From contig NW_006768785.1 of NCBI RefSeq assembly GCF_000204055.1, forward strand, positions 62,001-126,000: 64,000 nucleotides of DNA. Direction: 5' to 3'. The DNA is from Melampsora larici-populina 98AG31 (taxonomy: Eukaryota; Basidiomycota; Pucciniomycetes; Pucciniales; Melampsoraceae). The notes beneath the pieces were generated by a model. The model was not told where the DNA came from and ran no database searches. It worked only from the letters and a program-made list of their open reading frames with translations. Within the stretch, counting starts at the first letter, position 1, and each line of letters opens with the position of its first letter. Made by a program: the position numbers and the translations under genes. This document shows positions 44,311 through 53,873 of the stretch, piece by piece.

Positions 44311-45979
44311 ATGACATCCAAGTTAGAGGTCGTCTCAAGTAATAAGACTCATTCTGGTCGAATCACAAAGTTCAAATTTCAATCATCTTCACTTGGTGAC
44401 TTAGTGACCTCTATCAATGTTTTCGTTCCGTTATCAACTGAACCGTCGAAGAAGTTCCCGGTACTGTTCTATTTAGCCGGTCTAACTTGCAATGAGGACA
44501 CAGGGTAGGTTGAATCCACCTTGTGTAAGATATGAGGGTGTATAGGTGACTCAAATGATATATATTCCGAAAAATACTACAGGCCTCAAAAGGGTGGTTT
44601 CTTAGCAGAAGCTGCTAAACATGGTGCGTGATAAACTGACGTCATACTGATCGAGTCCACGCTGGCTATGTCATTCAAATCTTGAGATCGTCATTTCTCT
44701 TGTAGGAATTGCTCTGGTCTTTCCTGATACATCCCCACGTGGAGCTGATGTTGAGGGTGAAGGAGATGATTGGGATTTTGGCACAGGTGAGCTTTCATAC
44801 CGACATCGTTTGTCTCATTCGGTTCACAAAAAAACCAATGACTCATTTGTTTTTAAATTTGGACATCGGAAGGAGCGGGGTTTTACCTGAACGCGACTCA
44901 TCCAAAGTGGGCCAAGCATTATCAAATGTCAGTACATATTTCTCATGTACACTGCTGTCAACTTTTATGCAAAATGTACTTATTGATCATGAGGAAACAA
45001 CGATGTTAATGAACAGGGAGAAACTGATTACAGAGGAAATTCCGAACGTCCTTGGTGCGAGTGACTTGCCTCTCGTAAGTGGATAAGATTCACATCGATA
45101 AAGTAATTTTCATATTGGCATGTAGGTTGATGACCTCTGTATCCACCCTCATGGTCTCCTTTCCCCTCAAATTGACATTGTGTGAATAGGAATTGACACG
45201 AAAGAGTATCTTTGGTCACTCAATGGTAAACAGGACCCGCTTAATTGACAAAAGGATGAAATTGAGCTGACCTTCAATGAATTTACAACATGTCTCATAG
45301 GGAGGACACGGTGCCTTGACTCTTTACTTGAACCATCCTACCCTCTACAAGTCGTGTTCCGCATTTGCCCCTATTGCCAACCCTACAAATTGTGCATGGG
45401 GTAAAAAGGCTTTCAATGGTCAGTAGCTTAACAGCTCTTCCTATCTTATTCTCGTATCATAGAGCAAGAACCGATGTACTTCTGTAATGACTGCTAGGTC
45501 CTAATGGGAACGATGGATATCTCGCCAAAGGACTTGAAGAGGGCCGCAAGTATGATGCTACCGAGTTGATCAAACATGCAAAACCATCTCAAGTCAAGAT
45601 CTTAATCGACTATGGTCTGTTAACCATTCACTACTGCATCTTATTCCTTCTCTTCGTACATTACTGACTGGTGAGACAAAACAGGTAGCAGCGATCAATT
45701 CTATAAAGATGGACAATTGCTTCCGGAGAATTTTATTGATGCCTTCTCACAAATAAAGAATCTGAAAGATGCTGAGATTAACGTACGAAAGCAAGATGAC
45801 TACGATCACTCGTTGAGCATGATTTCCTTGCCTTTACTCTATCGATATTTTCTCAAGTTAGTAGAATACAAGACTAACGCTCTTGTACATCCGATTGTGC
45901 GCGTTTTAGATATTACTTCGTCAGCACATTTGCGACTGATCATCTTGAATTCCATGCAAAATACTTGAAGAGCATGTAG
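44311..45979 (+). CDS. S-formylglutathione hydrolase (esterase D family), 298 aa
   Basis: Hydrolyses S-formylglutathione to glutathione and formate, the second step of formaldehyde detoxification; cytosolic. Ten exons: 44311-44504, 44583-44623, 44706-44786, 44873-44927, 45017-45074, 45190-45225, 45301-45418, 45498-45614, 45685-45811 and 45910-45979. Spliced length is 897 nt and all phases fit. Family motifs in order: [73 protein letters not shown] and YDHSYYF. Catalytic triad Ser154, Asp237, His275; both the serine and histidine motifs span exon junctions. Length agrees with eukaryotic relatives (about 280-300 aa). No stops; it appears functional. Confidence 0.93.
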
Positions 45980-46803
45980 TTTTTTTCAAATTGATATGTA
46001 TACCCTATTATCATCCGATCCTTTCAAGCTGCATCCTTAATGTACACTTGAATGATCCGCTATTCTTAACTCTTGAAAACAATCAAGTTATCCTCAACTG
46101 TGACTTTCTCCTGTGAGCTTAAAGTTAAGCAAGAGTCGTTTAGTGAGCACCGCGCGAAACGCGTCGCCTTGTCCAACATCAAGTTTTGGTTCCAATGAAC
46201 CTGGTATCTTGTGTTATGTGATCCATGTTGAAGATTCTGGAGTTACCGGAAGTTTGAGATTTCCTTTGCAGCCTCGGGTCTTGAATTGTGATCAGGAAAA
46301 AATCACAATATCGCCTTCATCGCCTTCTACAATGCTTTTCCAGCAGCAATTGATGCAAAGTCATAAGACCTCATCATGGTAACAGTAGGCAAAAAGTGCT
46401 TCCTCAGATCTTTCCTACATCGAGGCAAGAAAGTGTGATAGATTTCAGAAATGGAACTATATCTATTTAACATCTTGAAAATTGGCATCACAAACAAGAA
46501 AAATCAAGTCAAGACAAGTCTTGACATACATTCACGTATTCTGGATTCAAGCATAATGATATCAAGGGAATGAAATAAGTCAGACAAAAAACATTTGCCA
46601 CCGGTGGAAATTATGGATGAGAATTCATCTTTGAACCATTCTGTAAAAGAATTTGCTGTTTTGCAAAACAAGACGGTCAGTGGTGGTCAACAGCAATCCA
46701 CAGCTTCCTGCGAAGCCATTGATCCATAATCTGTTTTTTGTGGGTTTTTTCTACTTATTGTATCAGTCTTGACAATTTTCACCTCATAATTTTTGTCATC
46801 TTT
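45980..46803. other. Gene-free stretch downstream of the esterase gene
   Basis: Short frames only. The frame at 46113-46382 shows no motif and unusual composition and was not accepted. Nothing else is recognised. Confidence 0.4.
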
Positions 46804-46996
46804 GGGAGCTCAGCCTCTAAACACTAAATTTCTTACATCTTCATGGTGTTTGGGATTTTATTGTGCTCAAATTTATCTGAGAAAGCGTTGTGCACAAGTT
46901 TTTCACATATCATGTAATCTTGATTTGATGAACCAAATTCCACATAAAAACAGCTCATACACCCTGAAGATGTAAGAATAGTGTTTAGAGCTCCCC
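46804..46996. repeat. 193 bp foldback repeat
   Basis: The left part GGAGCTC, CTCTAAACACTA, TTCTTACATCTTCA is repeated inversely at the right end (TGAAGATGTAAGAATAGTGTTTAGAGCTCC). A related half-copy is at about 47345-47420. Non-coding; probably a MITE or its relic. Confidence 0.55.
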
Positions 46997-47033
46997 CTGA
47001 TGATAAAAATTCATTTCAGACCTATGTAGTCTC

Positions 47034-47239
47034 ACACCACGGGAATTATTATGTCCGAGACCCGATTGAGCGAAGTTGTGGTGTCCGAGTCCGCAATAAG
47101 TCTTAATTTTTGGATTGAAACCTATTAAAGGCAAGACCTTGGATTTTAATAGGTTTCAATCCAAATTTGAGACTTATTGTGAACTCTGTCACCACATTAA
47201 GTTTCACATATGATTGAACCTAATAGATGCCCGTGGTGT
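47034..47239. repeat. Nested foldback with a long near-perfect hairpin
   Basis: The outer pair ACACCACGGG (47034-47043) / CCCGTGGTGT (47230-47239) encloses an inner hairpin 47078-47195. Its arms share GTGGTG, CAATAAGTCT, GGATTGAAACCTATTAAA in inverse, with a loop of about 12 bases. Transcribed, it would make a long imperfect duplex RNA. Confidence 0.7.
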
Positions 47240-47704
47240 CATAACACCATTTCTTCATACAATGGCTCCATCATCTTCATATCCACGCACAAACACCCAA
47301 AAAACCATGTCAAATCATTATCCTGCACACAAAAACATTCCAAAACCCCTGAAGACGCTGGAAATATGGTATCTAAAGCCCCCCAATGTGAAAATTGAAA
47401 TTCAGACCCAGTCTTAACTTCAATTGGATCAATTATAACAGTACAAGAAGATAATCACGAGCGCGTTCGCCGCGCCCTTGGATTGAAGAGACGACATAAC
47501 TAAACGAGATGTGCGGTCTTGATTCGTTGCGGTGATGTCGGTGTTGGATAAGATTTTGAGGACTTCCAGGCATCAATATGAATCAACTTACAAATGGATT
47601 TCACTTCCCAAATCTTCTGATCCTTCAGCCACTTTGAAATACTTAGTTAATTTTGACTGACCAAAGGCTGTACACCAAAGAAGATGTCTTGGACATATCA
47701 GGAC

Positions 47705-48506
47705 AGGACCCCGGCATGTGCCGCAGGATGATAGTCCCCAAAATTTTGGAGAAAAAACCCAAATTCCAGGTACAATTTTTGTTTTGGGGCTAATGAAGTT
47801 TGAAAATGTCAAAAAAAGTTTCATAAGGCTGGTAGATTTTTGGGAAAAGCCCTGACAGATCTCACGCCATTTTTTGGACATTACATGTAAGTCCCTTGTT
47901 TGAGCTGGCCAGTACAGCTCAAAACGAGTAGGACTAATTGAGCGTCGCGTAGCGACGTCATGCTATAAAAGCAGGACACATACACTTGAGTGCACATTAT
48001 AGAAGAGGTTCTTTTCTAACATCATGACGTGATCAATATGTGTTCAATGTTCTCATATATATAAACAACTGTTATAAACTTTGTTGTTCTTTCTTCATCG
48101 AACTCATATTTAGATTTCCTTACAATCTGCTTCTCTTTAGATTGTGGAATTCTTTTGATCACTCACCAGTCTTCTTCTAAGACTGATTCCTGATCCTTGT
48201 TCTTATCAGGTATTGTGGAATTCTTTTGATCACTCACCAGTCTTCTTCTAAGACTGATTCCTGATCCTTGTTCTTATCAGACAAAGAATCTTCCACACCT
48301 GAATATCTTTGGACTTTGTTAAGTTTGAAATTCCACCATGTTGCCACTGGAGGCCTTGTTCCAAATATGGCCAGATGTATCAACTGTGCCTTCTGAAAAG
48401 GTCTCCAAGAGAAAAACAAGGCCTCCTGTGGCAATTACATGGTGGAAATCGGGGTGTTCCTCCCAAATTTTGGGGACTATCATCCTGCGGTGCATGCCGG
48501 GGTCCT
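47705..48506. mobile_element. 802 bp MITE-like element with 8 bp target duplication
   Basis: Left tip AGGACCCCGGCATG (47705) continues with CCGCAGGATGATAGTCCCC; the inverse ends at 48506. ATCAGGAC is duplicated (47697-47704, 48507-48514), which fits a hAT-type insertion. Inside are an LTR-like segment (about 47930-48290, with TATAAA at 47963 and a 71 bp tandem pair at 48141-48211/48212-48282) and a hairpin (about 48331-48363 against 48416-48452) sharing TTCCACCATG and GGAGGCCTTGTT. No transposase. Confidence 0.75.
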
Positions 48507-48606
48507 ATCAGGACAAAAGACGTAATATATAGACCGGGTCCAATGGCTAGTCAAGAAGCAAGTACCCCGCCAGCTTGCCAGTCTCTCCGTGCCCATCTAC
48601 AACTTG

Positions 48607-49323
48607 ATGTCTTTCAAACCCCACCTCAAGATATTGGTGATGTGCATCACACTGTCTGTTCTTATGAAGATAAGCTCAGTCGGCGGCCTAGATTGTCCCG
48701 GTGGGTTCGATCCGGGGAGCCAAGCATGTGAGTCTGTTCTTTTATCTCGACTATTGTCTATATCTGATCTAACGTTTTCTGGTTCACACAAAGCTTGTAT
48801 TCAGGATGTTCAAGGGTATACAAGATACAATTGTCCCTATGAAACTTGCGGACACACTGGTGGAGTCGCCTCATAACTCTCTATCTTACATGTATGATGT
48901 TCATGTGTGATTCTTATGTGGATCTGACGACAACAGGAAATAAGTGGGTTTGGATGTTCAATTGCGTGCCTTACCCGGATGGCTCCGGATTCAGTAACCA
49001 ACAATGCGAGAAGTACAACTATCTTCGTCCAGGTCTTTACAGTCAGTACTTGTCTCTTCATCTTCTAATTCTTCATATTCATTGGGTTGATCAAATCCTT
49101 TGGTGAAATCATCTCCATGGACCTGTCCATTTTGTGGTACACATTTATTCAGCTTGTGAAAACCATGGCGGTTACACTTATCAGTGTTTACACAAGCTTG
49201 GTGACAGACCAGTCATATGTAAGTCAATTCTTGATGATTGTGAAGAAGTTTAGGAAATGTGTTGTTGATGTGATCTGCTCTGTTTTTGACTCGGAAGCTT
49301 GTGAGAATTGTACGAAACGCTAG
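48607..49323 (+). CDS. Small cysteine-rich secreted protein, effector candidate, 124 aa
   Basis: Five exons: 48607-48727, 48794-48859, 48937-49032, 49153-49218 and 49298-49323. Spliced length is 375 nt. Residues 1-26 are a hydrophobic signal peptide (HLKILVMCITLSVLMK). The mature part has ten cysteines (30, 42, 54, 59, 72, 86, 96, 106, 118, 121), aromatic residues and short spacer motifs such as CENHGGYTYQC and CENCTKR. Every intron is in phase 1, and exons 2 and 4 are both 66 bp, so exons are symmetrical modules of two or three cysteines. No known domain recognised. An upstream in-frame GTG at 48589 was rejected as start. It begins 101 bp after the end of the MITE at 48506. Introns were placed by consensus and Cys spacing, so transcript evidence would be decisive. 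Confidence 0.6.
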
Positions 49324-49727
49324 GGCCCTCACAGTGCCGTAAGATTATGTATCGTGATTGTCACCAAATGTTAAAAACCCTTCATCTTTTGCGGCGTTGG
49401 AGTTGATAAAAACTAGTGGTACATATCTTGTTGGGCCAATCTGTATAACAAGTCCTACGTGTGATCCCACTTACTCACAAAGTTCAGACTGTTCCCAGAA
49501 GAAAAGGACTGGTAGTATGTTGATAAATTTTTCTAATGTCTTACATACATACAAGGAGTGCACCAAGTTCTTAAAACTATAGCGGTGTACAAACCTACAA
49601 CCCAACTTGAAAACCCATAAAAAAAACCCATGAAAACCCAACTTTTTAATGGGTTTTTTTCATGGGTTTTTTCACATGGGTCGCCTGGAAAGGTTTGAAC
49701 ACTCCAACTCCCATCACATCCCAACAA

Positions 49728-50850
49728 ATGCCTAGAGTCACAGGCCGCAGGCAGCTCCTGTCATCACTGGACACCTTGATTTTACTTCACATCTCTCTTC
49801 TCGCATCTTCAACCACAACTCCATCCACTAGCACCAGTTTCTTTCCAAATTTAATCTTTTGTTTGATGATGGTGTCCTTCATGAAATCCGACAATGATGA
49901 AAATGACGACAACAACGATTCAGACGATAATATTGGGTATGAAGAACAAATCATCATCTTTTCTTACACAGTCATGATTTTACTGTCCATGAACCAGCGT
50001 TCATACATCCAACAACAAAAGAGAAGATTGGAAGAGGAGGGATCAACTTTAGGAGTTCTATTGATGATACGAGAAGAAACCAAAAGAAGAAGATACCCAC
50101 TACCAAGACACCGTCGGCCTCGTGTTAGTGAGAAGGATCGATCTTTTCAAGCTTGGTTTGATGAATCCGATCGCACTTGGTTCATGGCTGTAAGCTCAAG
50201 TCACTAAGTATATACATCCTCCTGTGAATTGATTATTTGATCATCTACTGTCTCAAACTGTTAGGCACGCATGTCAAAGGATGCGTTTACAAAACTTCTT
50301 CACCAAATCGCATGGTGTCCTATCTTTCACAATAACTCAACTTGTAATCAGGCACCGGTCCAGTGGCAGCTGTTAGTGGCTTTGGCTAATTTAGGGTTAT
50401 ACGGAAATGGAGGATCCTGTAGTATGAAGGCAAAGACGTTCTACGTGTCAGGTTTGCAAAACATTCTGCTGTAAAACTCTTCTCTTTTGATTTTAGACTA
50501 ATGCTTGGTTCTTGATTCTTGGAAGAGGGAAGTGTGGAAAATTATACTAAACGCTGTATCCATGCTATTCTTGAACTTGAGTCAGAATTTGTACGATGGC
50601 CAAATGCTGATGAGCGAGCTGAAAATAAGCAACGTATCGGTCGGACTTCTTGGTTTCAAGATTGTGTTGGGTTTATTGATGGAACTTTGGTACCATTAGC
50701 GTACGCTCCCTCCAAAAACAAGGAGGATTACTACACTCGAAAGTCGATCTACGCTTTGAATTCTCTTATAATTTGTGATGATCATCGAAAAATACTGTAC
50801 GCTCATCAAGATGGTTCATCTTGGATCAAATTTGTCGAACGCTGTACTTG
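49728..50850 (+). pseudogene. PIF/Harbinger DDE nuclease, C-terminally truncated
   Basis: Start ATG at 49728 (MPRVTGRRQLL). Exon 1 ends at a GTAAGC donor (about 50189). Exon 2 begins ARMSKDAFTKLLHQIAWC (about 50266) and ends near 50449; exon 3 covers about 50524-50850. The DDE-fold segment GFIDGTLVPLAYAPSKNKEDYY carries the first catalytic aspartate, and YALNSLIICDDHRKILY follows. The frame then leaves the family pattern at YAHQDGSS and stops at 50850, so the second aspartate and the glutamate are missing. It joins directly to the 3' end of the opposing Myb-like gene, indicating an internal deletion. Not expected to be catalytic. Confidence 0.75.
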
Positions 50851-51929
50851 ATCACCTAGCGAATCTCTAGAGGCCAAAGGGCTGGCAGATGGTCGATCTC
50901 GAAGTACCGGCTCCAGCTCCTCATACCATGGACATCTACGCAGTATTCTGACTATTTCAGAAAGATAGTTGGTCAATATAAATCACACAAAGATCCAACA
51001 AGATGCACGTACCTTCAAGACTTCCCCCTTCTTCTTCACATTTCTTGACTCTTCTCTTACTCCACTTGAATGCAGCAATCTCGTCCTTTGAAACAGTGAA
51101 ATCGACATCAGCATCCTTATTCCCTTCCCCAGTCGCTTTTCGGAGAGAATCAGCCTCGTGGAACCATTGTGCAAGGGCTCCAATCTACATGTAAAGATGA
51201 AAAGTCAAGAGGGCTCATAACACAGTTAGATATAAGCAGCACACTTACCTTCTTCTCGCACTCTCGACCTGTTCTGCCGGCATGCCCCTTTGAAACAAGG
51301 TAAGCTGCAACTCGTTCACGAACAACACTCTTCTGTTGTGTACGCCAAGCATTATAATTCTCAAAATTGCTGCACCATTCAGCAACAAGATCTATGTCTG
51401 ATTTACCATCAATTTCAGAAGGGGTGAACCAGCATTTTCTAGGCTTGGTGGTGTCCGTGTCTTCATCATTATCATTTTGAGTATTGACTTGAGAATCTTC
51501 TGTAGCTTGATTTTGAGTATTAGACTCAGTTTGAGATGATTGAATGGCTTTGGAATTCTTGGGAGGCTTTTGAGAAGGTGGTGCTGGTGGTTTTCGAGGC
51601 CGTCCTCGCCGCTTCTTAGGTGGGTCAGGAGTAGCCATACCAGAGATAGAGGGTGCACAGGCTGGTTGGCTGATCGAGTTGGCTGATGGATTGGAGGAGA
51701 TGATTTGTTGAGTATGAGCCCAATCCAATGGGGAAAGGGTTGGGATTACAAATGGGCTTGAGGTTGGATTAGGCTGAGATCCCACCGTGTTTGTGCTGAT
51801 TGTAACTGAAGGAGTTTGAACGGAGTTTGAAGTTGGATTTGGTGCGGGTGTGGGACTGATTTGTGGATGGATATGGGTTATTTGGGTTTGTTGCGTTGGC
51901 AAGGATGGGGAAGGGTTTGTTGAGTCCAT
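50806..51929 (-). CDS. Myb/SANT-like DNA-binding protein of the Harbinger element
   Basis: Three exons fit (51929-51249, 51184-51013, about 50953-50806). The N-terminus is Pro/Ser/Thr/Asn-rich; an AT-hook-like KKRRGRPRKPP lies near residue 105. A conserved trihelix/SANT-like segment follows (WFTPSEIDGKSDIDLVAEW, then KGHAGRTGRECEKK and QWFHEADSLRKATGEGN). Exon 3 carries CPWYEELEPVLRDRPSASP. Harbinger elements normally pair a nuclease with a Myb-like partner that brings it to DNA. This gene seems intact, ending in a short tail created by the deletion (TGA at 50806-50808). Confidence 0.7.
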
Positions 51930-52080
51930 AACTCAATTTTTATTAACAAATGGGTGGTCACATCTAGCTGATTTTAACCCATGTGAAAAAACCCATGAAA
52001 AAAACCCATTAAAAAGTTGGGTTTTCATGGGTTTTTTTTATGGGTTTTCAAGTTGGGTTGTAGGTTTGTACACCGCTTAT

Positions 52081-53866
52081 ATTTCAGTTGACAAAACACC
52101 CATGATAAGGAAACATGAGAGTACCATGCTTAATAATAGTCCAAGTTAAATCAGATGCTGTTGATACTCCTGCACCACCTTCCAAATTTAATGTGCATAA
52201 GATCATAAGTTTGGAAAATAAAAGATTCTGTGAATCCAACTAGCAAATCAACATAATTGAGAGTCATGGAATGCAGGACACGTACAGATAGGTGTGCAAA
52301 GGTTTCTTTCTAACATCATGTCATGATGTAATGTGTTTGAGTGATTCATTTATATACCACAAACATGTTCCCACTGCTGTTGTTCTTTTCTCATTGAACT
52401 CATATCAGTTTCTCACAATCTTTTGCATTCCTCAGATTGTGGTTTCTTTTTGATCAACATCAGTCTCATTATTAAACTGATCTCTGATCCTGAATTTCTT
52501 CAGGTGTTGTAGTTGTTGTTTCTCTCTTAAGTAATTCTCTTATTGAAATCAAACTCATATTAGTTTCTCACAATCTTCTGCATTCTTCAAATTGTGGTTT
52601 CTTTTTGATCAACGTAAGTCTAATTATTAATTAGACTGTTATCTGATCCTTAATCTCATCAGATAAAAGACACCCAAAACCTGTAGGCTATTTAAAAGTC
52701 AATGAGAAGATGAAACCATTTGGTTTAGTTTGGGTAAAATTATAAACACTCTGAAACTCATCTTCACATTGTCCACCTGAAATTTGTAAGTGTAACTAAG
52801 CCCCTCTTACAACACAGCTATCTGGCCTGAGACCAGCGGGAATTCCAAGCACTGTTGCTTGAAATACCTTTTTGAGGACTGTAAACATTGTGCAACCTCA
52901 CAAAATGTTGAGTAGAGCTCCTTATAAGCCTTGTACACATTCTTGTGCCACTTTTAGCACCACATTACTTGAGCCAAGTGGCACAGTTGAGTAGTTGAGT
53001 TCTTGTAAATCTGGGTTCTATTCAGCACATGTTTAGGCTTGCACACTGAACCCTTCAAAATTCTGTTAAATGAATATTATCAGAATCAAGCTTCCTCACA
53101 AGCTACCAGTGGTGAAAGGCTAAAAGAAGGAGAAGCAGAAGAGTGTGAAGAAGCTCTGCTAAATCTATTTGAAGGTTTCACAGTGTTTAGAGCCCTCAAA
53201 AATGGATTTTAAGCAAAAGTGCTTGAAAATCTTGCTGGTCTTAGGCCAAAGTTGAGGTATAAGTCCTAAGGCCCTCTTCCAGAGCCACCATGGTCATGCT
53301 GGAAGAGGGGCCTAGTTAAGCTTATGGAATTTGTAACTTTCTAGTTGAAAACTTGGCTCACAATGAAAATCTTTTGATAAGTTTCAGAAAACCAATATAC
53401 TCACTTCTCCTATGTCTTTCTTGTCTAACTCAACTTCTTGTCTGCTCATGTGGAAGATCTTCTTGCATTCACCAAAATCCCTTCTAGAACACTGCCAAAT
53501 TGCTTTATTGGCCATTAAAAATATTGTGGCTATGGAAACATCAATTTGAATGCATAATCAGCCTAGTACTTATCCCAATTGATTTTTGACCAGAAGCCAA
53601 AACTCACCAAAGCTATTTAAGATGAAAGCCAATAGGAAAAAAGGTTTGACATGTTAGCCATCAAGAATGAGATGAGGGAGAGTAAAAACTCTCTCCCTCT
53701 GGCCCATTTCTGAAAATGTCAACCTTTTGAACTGTAATGAATCACTAATATGCATTGGAGTTAGCAAGCCAAAGTATGAATCTAAATACTAAAGAGATGG
53801 ACCACTTGCATGAGTCATGGTCCTTCTATTTTTAAGTTGTTCAGTTCAGAGGTTATATTTTTGAAG
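52081..53866. other. Gene-free stretch with LTR-like repeat and hairpin
   Basis: 52290-52680 resembles 47990-48290 (TTTCTAACATCATG, GTTGTTCTTT, GAACTCATAT, GATTGTGG words) and carries an internal duplication of roughly 150 bp (about 52397-52515 and 52552-52675); it looks like an old LTR. A hairpin at 53269-53313 pairs AGGCCCTCTTCCAG with CTGGAAGAGGGGCCT. No gene supported. Confidence 0.5.
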
Positions 53867-53873
53867 TTCCAGT

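Larger units (their letters stand above)
49581..52077. mobile_element. PIF/Harbinger-type element, internally deleted, 2.5 kb
   Basis: TIRs of 101 bp (49581-49681 and 51977-52077) appear identical, with tips AGCGGTGTACAAACC. TAT flanks both sides (49578-49580, 52078-52080), close to the 3 bp TWA targets known for this superfamily. It holds a plus-strand nuclease gene lacking its C-terminal half and a minus-strand Myb-like gene, which now overlap tail to tail near 50806-50850. Perfect TIRs show recent movement, presumably helped by a complete relative. Confidence 0.85.

Noticed and set aside
46113..46382. 89-codon frame downstream of the esterase gene
   Set aside because: No motif, no splice or start support; could not be linked to a gene on either strand.
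48690..48725. GGTGGGTTCGATCC, resembling a tRNA T-arm
   Set aside because: No acceptor, D-arm or anticodon arm around it; the bases are inside exon 1 of the secreted-protein candidate.
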